DNA of 5,561 nt. Origin: Alphaproteobacteria bacterium. GTDB taxonomy: Bacteria; Pseudomonadota; Alphaproteobacteria; Rhizobiales; Xanthobacteraceae. The position numbers were made by a program, and so were the translations under genes. The notes beneath the pieces were generated by a model, which saw only the letters and a list, made by a program, of their open reading frames with translations, did not search any database and had not been told where the DNA came from. The stretch is from assembly GCA_005884855.1 (NCBI GenBank), contig VAZS01000317.1, positions 1-5,561 on the forward strand. Direction: 5' to 3'. Positions 1 through 5,561 of this stretch are shown one piece after another (position 1 is the stretch's first letter; the number at the start of each line of letters is the position of its first letter).

Positions 1-1157
1 TACCCGCCCCCGGCATTAAGGATCAAGAGTTGTCCGTAGCTGCGGAAGGGACCGGCATAAACAACCCAGCCATCACACGGTGTTGTGACTTGGGAGCCGG
101 GCCGGCTAGCCAAGGAAATGCCTTTTTCAAAGCCACCGACGCCGTCGGAACCGCCAAAATCGCGAATCTTGCTCCCATTAACCGGCATCGCGAATAAACC
201 CTTGGCGGAGGCAAAAGCAATCGCCGGGCTCAGCCGGGCAGAATCCTTGAGCATCGCCGCGTTCGGCTTGCCGTTGGCAGCAGGCACGCCCTGGAGGCTC
301 GCGGTAGCAGCCGCCCTGGCGGCGCTCTTCAGATCCTGCTCCATTTTCGCAATCAGGCCCTGCAGGCTGTCGACCTGCCTGGAAAGTGCGATGGCGCGCG
401 CGCTTTCCGTTTCCATGTCTTTTTCGATCGAACTCTGCTGGTGCTGCCGCTCCTCGACAAGCGCGGCGAGCCGGATCTGGTCAGCGCCGAGCTTGTCGCG
501 ATCCAGCGCAAGACTGTTCCGCTCAGTCGCGATCGCCTTCCTAATCGTGACCAGCTCCGAGAGTTCGCCGGTCAGTTTTTCGGCACGTCCGCGCAGTTCG
601 GGCACTACGGAGCCGAGCAGCATCGCTGTGCGAAGCGATTGCAGCGCGTCGTCCGGCCTTACCAGCAACGCCGGCGGCGTGCGCCGTCCCGCGCGTTGCA
701 GGGCAGCGAGCACCTCGACGATCTCGGACCGGCGCGAATCCAGCGAACCGCGGATTTGCTGCTCGCGCGAATCGAGCGGGCGCAGCCGCGCCTCGGCATC
801 GGCGATACTGGTCTCGACACCGCGCACTTGCGCAGCGATGTCGATCAGCTGCGCATTTAGCTTGCTGCGGTCCTGACCGATCGCCGCGATATCGGCCTTA
901 AACTTTGCCTGCGACTCCGCCGAGCTCTTTTGCTGGATGCGCGCGGCCTCGAGTTCCTGCTCGCGCTGCTTGATGGCCTCGGGCGCAGCGGTTGTGCTTT
1001 GTGGTGCCGCGGTTGCGAGCTGCGCCGAAACAGGCGTGAGGCTCATCGCCGCGAAGCTCGCGGAGAACAGCGCCTCCAAAAGCGAAATACGTACGGAAGA
1101 AGGCCAGCCGCGGCCGATGGTGTCCAGATACGAATGGAGGTTCCGCGTTGGTTGCAT
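1..1157 (-). CDS. envC: EnvC-like murein hydrolase activator (M23/LytM family, degenerate), 3' end outside window
   Basis: I translated this by hand: the frame is open from the ATG at 1157 to the left edge (385 codons plus two bases). An in-frame TAG sits directly before the ATG, so this is the first possible start. The N-terminus has a moderately hydrophobic stretch at about residues 24-45 ending PVSA-Q, a plausible but weak export signal with a Glu inside it. Residues about 60-290 are rich in Glu, Gln, Arg, Leu and Ala and look like a long coiled coil. They include the stretch LAALQRAGRRTPPALLVRP, typical of alphaproteobacterial EnvC-like proteins. A LytM/M23 domain begins near residue 327. 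The usual zinc-binding HxGxD is replaced by E344-K-G-I-S348, so the domain is probably not a peptidase. Such proteins act in the periplasm by activating peptidoglycan amidases during cell division. The gene lies 40 bp after rlmH, probably in the same transcript. The rest of the LytM domain lies beyond the window. Confidence 0.88.
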   Translation of the reverse strand, partial: MQPTRNLHSYLDTIGRGWPSSVRISLLEALFSASFAAMSLTPVSAQLATAAPQSTTAAPEAIKQREQELEAARIQQKSSAESQAKFKADIAAIGQDRSKLNAQLIDIAAQVRGVETSIADAEARLRPLDSREQQIRGSLDSRRSEIVEVLAALQRAGRRTPPALLVRPDDALQSLRTAMLLGSVVPELRGRAEKLTGELSELVTIRKAIATERNSLALDRDKLGADQIRLAALVEERQHQQSSIEKDMETESARAIALSRQVDSLQGLIAKMEQDLKSAARAAATASLQGVPAANGKPNAAMLKDSARLSPAIAFASAKGLFAMPVNGSKIRDFGGSDGVGGFEKGISLASRPGSQVTTPCDGWVVYAGPFRSYGQLLILNAGGG

Positions 1158-1180
1158 CTAAGGGTCGGCGCTCTCTTAAG

Positions 1181-1192
1181 GCTTGCGCAAGC
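1181..1192. repeat. 12-bp perfect palindrome between rlmH and envC
   Basis: gcttgcgcaagc reads the same on both strands and fills part of the 40-bp gap between the rlmH stop and the envC start. It is next to another 6-bp palindrome, cttaag (1175-1180). It may be an operator-like site or chance. No terminator features accompany it. Confidence 0.3.
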
Positions 1193-1197
1193 GCGGG

Positions 1198-1680
1198 TTA
1201 GGCGCGGTGATAAGGGTGACCCGACAAGATGGTCGCGGCCCGATAGATCTGTTCCAGAAGCATGATGCGGACCATTTGATGGGGCCAGGTCGCGGAGCCG
1301 AACGCCATCATCAGCTTTGCCTTGCGCCGCAATTCGGGCGAAAGTCCGTCCGCGCCGCCGATTACGAAAATAGTGTTGGCGACCTGCTGGTCGCGCCAGC
1401 GGCCAAGATGCCCTGCAAAAGCCGTGCTGTCGATATTGTCACCGCGCTCATCCAGCGCCACGATGACGGATTTGGCTGGGATAGCGGCAAAGATCGCCGC
1501 TGCTTCCTCCCTCATCCGGGTGGCGGCGTCGCCTGCGCGGCTTTCGGGAATTTCTCGGATTTCGAGACCGCGAAACCCGAGCTTGCGCCCGATGTCATCG
1601 AACCGCTCGCGATAATGGTCGCTCAGTTCCCGCTCCGGGCCCCGTTTCAGCCGGCCGATTGAAATGACGACGAGGTGCAT
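1198..1680 (-). CDS. rlmH: 23S rRNA (pseudouridine-1915-N3)-methyltransferase RlmH
   Basis: A 160-residue SPOUT-family methyltransferase, normal family length. RlmH uses S-adenosylmethionine to methylate pseudouridine 1915 in helix 69 of 23S rRNA on assembled 70S ribosomes. Visible signatures are the N-terminal MHLVVISIGRLKRGPE, the segment LDERGDNIDSTAFA (about residues 76-89), the SAM-binding loop FVIGGADGL (105-113), and the C-terminal LLEQIYRAATILSGHPYHR (141-159), which is the knot and substrate-site signature. The ATG start fits the family N-terminus exactly. No clear Shine-Dalgarno sequence precedes it. Instead a small palindrome (1684-1694, ccgaa-t-ttcgg) sits where one would be expected. 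The 193-bp gap to rsfS upstream is the longest in the window and carries a tandem repeat and a hairpin, so some separate control is possible. envC follows 40 bp downstream. Function is assigned from family motifs and neighbourhood. Confidence 0.96.
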   Translation of the reverse strand: MHLVVISIGRLKRGPERELSDHYRERFDDIGRKLGFRGLEIREIPESRAGDAATRMREEAAAIFAAIPAKSVIVALDERGDNIDSTAFAGHLGRWRDQQVANTIFVIGGADGLSPELRRKAKLMMAFGSATWPHQMVRIMLLEQIYRAATILSGHPYHRA

Positions 1681-1704
1681 AGTCCGAATTTCGGGAAGGC
1701 GTGA

Positions 1705-1720
1705 CCTCGGCCGTCCGAGG
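1705..1720 (-). repeat. 6-bp GC-rich hairpin in the rlmH leader
   Basis: cctcgg (1705-1710) and ccgagg (1715-1720) form a perfect stem with a 4-nt loop, 24 nt before the rlmH ATG. No T-run follows, so termination is unlikely. It could structure the rlmH leader or protect an mRNA end. Confidence 0.45.
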
Positions 1721-1754
1721 GTGCGAGCCGGTTTGCCGCAGAAATCGCGCTACA

Positions 1755-1788
1755 TCAACAACGACGGAGTACCAACAACCACGGAGTA
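1755..1788. repeat. Two-copy 17-bp tandem direct repeat upstream of rlmH
   Basis: Two adjacent 17-nt units, 1755-1771 and 1772-1788, match at 15 of 17 positions (both contain caacaac and acggagta; they differ at the first and ninth bases). They lie in the 193-bp gap between the rsfS stop and the rlmH start, 75 bp or more before the rlmH ATG. Tandem sites of this spacing can be binding sites or slippage products. The sequence does not show which. Confidence 0.6.
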
Positions 1789-1873
1789 TTTTATCGCGAG
1801 TGCGTGAGGTCACACCCATACGCGGCCGCATCTCGCGCAAGCGCCTAAGCCGTTCCCAGCTCGGCTCGATCGA

Positions 1874-2284
1874 TCAGATCGCCTTTGCCGCCGTCGGGCC
1901 CTGCGTCCACAATTTTTCCAGATTGTAGAACTCGCGCACCTCGGGTCTGAATACGTGAACGATCACGTCACCGGAATCGATCAGCACCCAATCGCAATTG
2001 GGCAAGCCCTCGATGTGGATGGCTTTGATCCCGGTTTCCTTCAGTCCCTTGGTGACGTTTTCCGCAATCGCGCCGACGTGCCGGTTGACCCGGCCTGAGG
2101 TGACGATCATGTAATCGGAAAATGCAGATTTGCCGCGAAGGTCGATGGTGACGGTTTCTTCCGCCTTCATATCGGCGAGGCGGGAGAGGATCATATTCAG
2201 CGTCTTGTCGGCGTCGGGTTGCGCCTTCAAGGCCGCAGCGGGTGTCGATGTTTTACGGGTCTTGGGTAAAACAGACTTGGACAA
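1874..2284 (-). CDS. rsfS: Ribosome silencing factor RsfS (DUF143/Iojap family)
   Basis: RsfS binds ribosomal protein uL14 on the 50S subunit and blocks joining of the 30S subunit when nutrients are short. The DUF143/RsfS domain covers about residues 27-128. Key segments are TIDLRGKSAFSDYMIVTSGR (46-65), NRHVGAIAENV (67-77), EGLPNCDWVLIDSGDVIVHVF (92-112) and the end REFYNLEKLW (117-126). The first 26 residues are a basic, Ala- and Pro-containing extension. The start is uncertain: the TTG at 2284 gives 136 residues, but it has no ribosome binding site at normal distance. A good AAAGGA (2307-2312) lies 7 nt before an in-frame CTG at 2299, which would add five residues. An ATG at 2306 is out of frame and stops after 17 codons. 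A possible promoter at 2355-2384 lies just upstream. The pairing with nadD is a widespread bacterial arrangement. Confidence 0.94.
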   Translation of the reverse strand: MSKSVLPKTRKTSTPAAALKAQPDADKTLNMILSRLADMKAEETVTIDLRGKSAFSDYMIVTSGRVNRHVGAIAENVTKGLKETGIKAIHIEGLPNCDWVLIDSGDVIVHVFRPEVREFYNLEKLWTQGPTAAKAI

Positions 2285-2354
2285 TACAGATGTGGCCAGG
2301 GACCATTCCTTTCACTGTATCGCGAGCGCCGAATCCTTGAGTCGCCCGCGGGTT

Positions 2355-2384
2355 ATAGTAGACATGTGGGGTTAACGGTTTCAA
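2355..2384 (-). promoter_or_regulatory. Possible sigma70-type promoter upstream of rsfS
   Basis: On the minus strand TTGAAA (2379-2384) is followed after 18 nt by TACTAT (2355-2360), close to the TTGACA/TATAAT consensus with an acceptable spacer. It lies in the 122-bp gap between the nadD stop and the rsfS start, about 70 bp before the gene. It could let rsfS and the genes after it be transcribed independently of proBA and nadD. This is pattern matching only. An AT-rich gap in a GC-rich genome can produce such hits by chance. Confidence 0.4.
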
Positions 2385-2406
2385 TATTCCAGTGATGCTT
2401 ACGCAC

Positions 2407-3048
2407 TCACTTCGGCTTCCAGCTCCCATCCGGGTTCCGCAGTCCGGTCGAGGACAAATTCAACTTCATGCCCGTGAGAAACACCCAGGCTGGCGCGCGC
2501 AGGTCAGCCAGCATCCCCGCCTGGTTTTCCGGCACGCGATAGCGGGCCAGCGCCTGGGCTGCGGGCGCGGCAAGCGCGCGAAAACTTTGCGGTGGCCGGT
2601 CGATCACGGCAATCGGCACCTCTGATGCCATGCGGCGCCAGTCTTGCCAGTGGTGAAATTGCGCGAGATTATCGGCGCCCATGATCCAGACGAGGCGCAG
2701 CCCGGGAAGGCGACGGCGCAGGTACGTTATGGTCTCGACGGTATATTGGATTCCAATGACGGATTCGAGACAGCTGATGTCGATGCGCGGATCGCGTGCC
2801 ATCCGGCGCGCGGCCTCGGCGCGCTGTTCGAGCGTGCGCAAAGCCCCGTGTTCCTTGAGCGGATTGCCAGGGGTTACCAGCCACCACACCCTGTCAAGCT
2901 GTAGCCGCTTGATGGCAAACAGGGTGATCGCGCGATGCGCCTCGTGCGGCGGATTGAATGAGCCGCCGAGCAGGCCGATGCGCATCCCCTCGGCATGAAG
3001 CGGAATCGCTTGAGTGGCGGATTTCGTCACAGCCGAAGCCAACTTCAT
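2407..3048 (-). CDS. nadD: Nicotinate-nucleotide adenylyltransferase NadD
   Basis: NadD joins nicotinate mononucleotide to AMP from ATP to give deamido-NAD, the penultimate step of NAD synthesis in the cytoplasm. The nucleotidyltransferase fold is clear. With the ATG at 3048 the protein has 213 residues: [18 protein letters not shown] (22-39) holds the ATP-binding GGSFNPxHxxH motif (H35, H38), followed by [35 protein letters not shown] and, near the end, [11 protein letters not shown], the second nucleotide-binding motif. Three starts are possible. A GTG at 3099 overlaps the proA stop as GTGA and adds 17 residues. The ATG at 3048 is my choice, because relatives carry a short N-terminal extension (from memory). 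An ATG at 2985 begins directly at MRIGLL, with GAGGGG touching it, too close for a normal ribosome binding site. Lying directly after proA, it is probably co-transcribed with it. The enzyme looks complete. Confidence 0.95.
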   Translation of the reverse strand: MKLASAVTKSATQAIPLHAEGMRIGLLGGSFNPPHEAHRAITLFAIKRLQLDRVWWLVTPGNPLKEHGALRTLEQRAEAARRMARDPRIDISCLESVIGIQYTVETITYLRRRLPGLRLVWIMGADNLAQFHHWQDWRRMASEVPIAVIDRPPQSFRALAAPAAQALARYRVPENQAGMLADLRAPAWVFLTGMKLNLSSTGLRNPDGSWKPK

Positions 3049-3095
3049 GTGAGCCAACCGCGCGCGCGGCTCTTGGCTTGAACACGCTTTTGCGT

Positions 3096-4234
3096 TCACG
3101 GCCGCGTCTGCCCGGTGCCGTGGACGCGGTATTTGAAGCTGGTCAGTTGCTCAGCCCCGACCGGACCTCGGGCGTGAAATCTGCCGGTGGCGATGCCGAT
3201 CTCGGCGCCGAACCCGAATTCCCCGCCATCGGCGAACTGTGTCGATGCGTTATGCAGCACGATTGCGGAATCGACCTCATCGAGGAACCTGCGCGCGGTG
3301 GCTTCGTCTTCGGTTACGATCGCATCGGTGTGATGCGAACCGTGATTGTGAATATGCGCGATCGCCTCATCGAGCCCATCGACCACCTTGGCGGCGATGA
3401 TCGCGTCTTCGTATTCGGTGTCCCAGTCCTCGTCAGTCGCCGGCTTTACCCTGGAGTCGGTTTGCTGCACGGCGTCGTCGCCGCGCACCTCGCACCCGGC
3501 GTCGATCAGCATTTGCACCAGCGGCTTCAGGGCGGTCGAAGCGCCGGCGCGATCGACCAGCAGGGTTTCGGCCGCGCCGCAGACGCCGGGCCGGCGCATC
3601 TTGGCGTTCAGCACGATCGACTTCGCCATTTCGAGATTGGCGGCACGATCGATATAAACGTGATTGACGCCTTCCAGATGCGCGAACACCGGCACGCGCG
3701 CCTCGGCTTCGACACGCGCGACCAGGCTCTTGCCGCCGCGCGGCACGATCACGTCGACTGCGCCGTTTAGTCCGCTCAGCAGCAGACCCACGGCGGCGCG
3801 GTCACGGCTCGGCACCAGGGTGATGGCGGCCTCAGGCAGATCAGCTTGCCGCAGTCCCTGCACGAGAGCGTCGTGGATGGCGCGGCAGGAGCGAAAGCTA
3901 TCCGAGCCGCCGCGCAAAATCACAGCATTGCCGGATTTAAGGCAGAGCACGCCGGCGTCTGCGGCGACGTTGGGGCGGCTTTCGAAGATTACGCCGATCA
4001 CGCCGAGCGGCACCCGCACCCGCTCGATGACCATCCCGTTCGGCCGTTGCCAGCTCTCGGTGACGACCCCGATCGGATCGGCAATCTCGCGCACGGTCGC
4101 GATAGCGCCTGGTTTTTCTGATCGGCGGGAGCAAGCGCCAAGACCCGTGCGGCGGCGCGCGCGCGCTTGCCGAGCTCGGCCATCATGGCTTGCAGATCGG
4201 CGCTTCCGTCGACGGCTTTCAGCGGCGCGGACAT
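3096..4234 (-). pseudogene. proA: Glutamate-5-semialdehyde dehydrogenase ProA, disrupted by internal deletion and frameshift
   Basis: ProA reduces glutamyl-5-phosphate with NADPH to glutamate-5-semialdehyde, the second step of proline synthesis. The ATG at 4234 opens a typical N-terminus ([20 protein letters not shown] to PADQKNQAL, about 44 residues). That frame then degenerates into SRPCARLPI and stops at 3998. The family sequence resumes in another frame from about 4103 ([20 protein letters not shown]) and runs intact to the stop at 3096. The C-terminal part keeps the NADP-binding region ([22 protein letters not shown]), [11 protein letters not shown], the catalytic cysteine in [10 protein letters not shown] (codon 3579-3581), and the ending [23 protein letters not shown]. 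Together the parts give about 378 residues against about 430 in relatives, so some 52 residues are gone. The frame offset of 140 nt between anchors implies a loss of 3n+1 bases, for example 154 or 157. It lies 135 bp after an intact proB. As read it cannot encode a full enzyme. A sequencing or assembly error cannot be excluded. Confidence 0.88.
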
Positions 4235-4356
4235 ATCGGTTCCAGCTTCAGTTAAGATGATGTCCTAGCACGGAAATCGTCGTTCTGCGAACTGCGGTGC
4301 GGGCATGGCTGGGGACGGCAGGCTTGCAGGCCCTCGGTTAACGAGGTCCCTGTGAA

Positions 4357-4373
4357 CTAGGCCATTGGCCTAG
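4357..4373 (-). repeat. Perfect 7-bp hairpin overlapping the proB stop codon
   Basis: The arms ctaggcc (4357-4363) and ggcctag (4367-4373) are exact inverted repeats around a 3-nt loop. The hairpin includes the TAG stop of proB. A weaker 5-bp stem with a 5-nt loop lies just downstream in transcription (4332-4336 with 4342-4346). Neither has a T-run after it, so this is not a classical rho-independent terminator. A role in mRNA stability or partial attenuation before proA is possible but not shown. Confidence 0.55.
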
Positions 4374-5512
4374 CTCTGGGAAAGGGCGCCGCTTGGCCCG
4401 ACCACGAGATCGTCGCGGTGAATCATTTCGGCGCGACCGCTGACGCCAAGAATAGTCATCACATCCGGCGACGAGCGGCCGCGGATTTTCTCGGCGTCCT
4501 CGGCATCATAGGCGACCAGGCCACGGCCGATCTCGTGGGTGTCGGGACCGCGCACCACCACGGCATCGCCACGCGCGAACTGCCCGTCTACCCGGATCAC
4601 GCCGGCCGGCAACAGGCTCTTGCCCGCGCGCAGCGCGTTCACCGCGCCGGCGTCGATGGTCAGCGTGCCTTTTGGCTCCAGCGATCCCGCGATCCAGCGC
4701 TTGCGTGCGGTTACAGGATTGGCCGGGGTCAGAAACCAGGTGCAGCGCCCGCCATCTGATATCGCCTGCAGCGGGTGCTCGATCTTGCCGGACGCAATCA
4801 GCATATGCGTGCCCGCGGTCGTTGCGATTTTCGCCGCCTCGATCTTGGTCCGCATGCCGCCGCGCGACAGTTCGGATTCCGCCGCGCCCGCCATCGATTC
4901 GATCTCCGAGGTGACGCTCTCAACGAGGGGAATGAATTTTGCATTCGGGTTGACGGCCGGCGGAGCGTCGTAGAGCCCGTCGATATCCGACAGCAGGATC
5001 AAAAGATCTGCGCTGGTCATGGTAGCGACGCGGGCCGCGAGACGATCGTTATCGCCGTACCGGATTTCGTTGGTGGCAACCGTGTCGTTCTCGTTGATCA
5101 CCGGCACCGCGCGCCATTCCAGCAGCTTGGCGATGGTCGAGCGCGCATTGAGATAGCGCCGTCGCTCTTCGGTGTCCTGCAAGGTGACCAGGATCTGGCC
5201 GGCGCCGATGCCGTGATGGCCCAGCACCTCCGACCAGATTCGCGCCAGCGAGATTTGCCCCACTGCCGCGGCGGCCTGGCTTTCCTCGAGCTTGAGCGCT
5301 CCGCGCGGCAATTTGAGACGGCTGCGTCCGAGCGCGATCGAACCGGAGGACACGATCAAGAGTTCGCGACCCTCGCCGTGCAGCCTGGCGAGGTCGTCGG
5401 CCAGCGCCGCGAGCCACGAGGCGCGCACTTCGCCGGCGTCGGAATCGATCAGCAGGGATGATCCGACCTTGACGACGATGCGGCGGAATTGCTCGAGACT
5501 TGGGCGGGCCAT
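4370..5512 (-). CDS. proB: Glutamate 5-kinase ProB (kinase plus PUA domain)
   Basis: ProB phosphorylates glutamate with ATP to glutamyl-5-phosphate, the committed and usually proline-inhibited step of proline synthesis. The 380-residue protein has the two-domain form. The amino acid kinase domain (about 1-260) shows VVKVGSSLL (13-21, K15), VSSGSIALG (54-62), [21 protein letters not shown] (136-156), [10 protein letters not shown] (173-182) and the SRGGMRTK loop (216-223). The C-terminal PUA domain covers about 281-365 and follows [11 protein letters not shown]. All visible catalytic and binding motifs are intact. I chose the ATG at 5512 because family homology starts at [17 protein letters not shown]. 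The frame stays open upstream to a TTG at 5560, but those 16 codons come from the edge repeat. No good Shine-Dalgarno sequence precedes the ATG (CTTTCCCC). Its partner proA downstream is broken, so as read the kinase would have no dehydrogenase to pass its unstable product to. Confidence 0.96.
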   Translation of the reverse strand: MARPSLEQFRRIVVKVGSSLLIDSDAGEVRASWLAALADDLARLHGEGRELLIVSSGSIALGRSRLKLPRGALKLEESQAAAAVGQISLARIWSEVLGHHGIGAGQILVTLQDTEERRRYLNARSTIAKLLEWRAVPVINENDTVATNEIRYGDNDRLAARVATMTSADLLILLSDIDGLYDAPPAVNPNAKFIPLVESVTSEIESMAGAAESELSRGGMRTKIEAAKIATTAGTHMLIASGKIEHPLQAISDGGRCTWFLTPANPVTARKRWIAGSLEPKGTLTIDAGAVNALRAGKSLLPAGVIRVDGQFARGDAVVVRGPDTHEIGRGLVAYDAEDAEKIRGRSSPDVMTILGVSGRAEMIHRDDLVVGPSGALSQS

Positions 5513-5534
5513 GGGGAAAGCATCAATTGTTTTG

Positions 5535-5561
5535 CCGTCATTGCGAGGCAAGCGTAGCAAT
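5535..5561. repeat. Partial dispersed palindromic repeat upstream of proB, cut by window edge
   Basis: The segment contains cgtcattgcgag followed by an aagcgtagcaat end, with inverted ends attgc (5540-5544) and gcaat (5557-5561). From memory, short intergenic palindromes of the type ATTGCTTCGC...GCAATGACG are very common in Bradyrhizobium and Rhodopseudomonas genomes. It lies 22 bp before the proB ATG, and its translation makes the false N-terminal extension of the proB frame. The repeat probably continues past the window. Confidence 0.55.

Noticed and set aside
85..876. Plus-strand open frame of 263 codons
   Set aside because: It lies entirely antisense to the EnvC-like gene, is Ser/Ala/Arg-rich without any family motif, and is explained by GC-rich codon bias mirrored on the other strand.
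1595..1840. Minus-strand 81-codon frame between rsfS and rlmH
   Set aside because: It overlaps the first 86 bp of rlmH in another frame, is Arg-rich without motifs and has no clear ribosome binding site.
2958..3770. Plus-strand open frame of 270 codons
   Set aside because: Antisense to nadD and the well-preserved proA C-terminal part; no recognisable domain.
3998..4094. A shortened but functional ProA starting at the GTG at 4094
   Set aside because: The GTG is an ordinary conserved Val codon inside proA, has no ribosome binding site, and such a protein would lack about the first 98 residues of the family.
4098..4120. Programmed -1 frameshift at the A-run (AAAAAC) near the proA junction
   Set aside because: A -1 shift would join the two frames, but the heptamer is G AAA AAC, not a canonical X XXY YYZ site, and about 52 conserved residues would still be missing. 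A deletion explains both facts.
4265..4306. Minus-strand 13-codon ORF with three prolines between proB and proA, like a proline leader peptide
   Set aside because: No ribosome binding site precedes its ATG and no terminator/antiterminator pair follows, so an attenuator is not supported.
4775..5461. Plus-strand open frame of 228 codons, with another at 4418-4759
   Set aside because: Antisense to proB, which shows full family motifs; the plus-strand products look like no protein family.

Overview
The window reads as a stretch of alphaproteobacterial chromosome, most likely from the Bradyrhizobium/Rhodopseudomonas/Afipia group. That placement is an inference from high GC, from protein sequences that look like that group's versions, from the gene order, and from a short repeat at the right edge that resembles the dispersed palindromes of those genomes. 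No mobile element, phage gene, CRISPR array, tRNA or rRNA was seen.

All real genes lie on the minus strand, so they are transcribed from right to left. In order they are proB (glutamate 5-kinase, 4370-5512), proA (glutamate-5-semialdehyde dehydrogenase, 3096-4234, broken), nadD (nicotinate-nucleotide adenylyltransferase, 2407-3048), rsfS (ribosome silencing factor, 1874-2284), rlmH (23S rRNA pseudouridine-1915 methyltransferase, 1198-1680), and an EnvC-like coiled-coil protein with a degenerate LytM domain (1-1157, cut by the left edge). From memory, this order is conserved in many Alphaproteobacteria, usually with obg before proB and a ctpA-type S41 protease after envC. ProB and ProA carry out the first two steps of proline synthesis from glutamate. 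NadD makes the NAD precursor NaAD. RsfS and RlmH act on the large ribosomal subunit. EnvC-like proteins control peptidoglycan splitting at division.

The main surprise is proA. Its first about 44 codons and its last about 334 codons are both well preserved, but they lie in different reading frames and meet abruptly near position 4103. About 52 residues expected between them are missing. This looks like a deletion of roughly 154-157 bp, either a real pseudogenising event or a sequence/assembly error. The other five genes look intact as far as they are visible.

The spaces between genes are short (40 to 193 bp). They hold a possible sigma70-type promoter before rsfS, a 17-bp tandem repeat and a hairpin before rlmH, and two hairpins just after proB. 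The large plus-strand ORFs are antisense shadows of these genes. I found no undescribed multi-gene system: apart from proA this is an ordinary housekeeping region.
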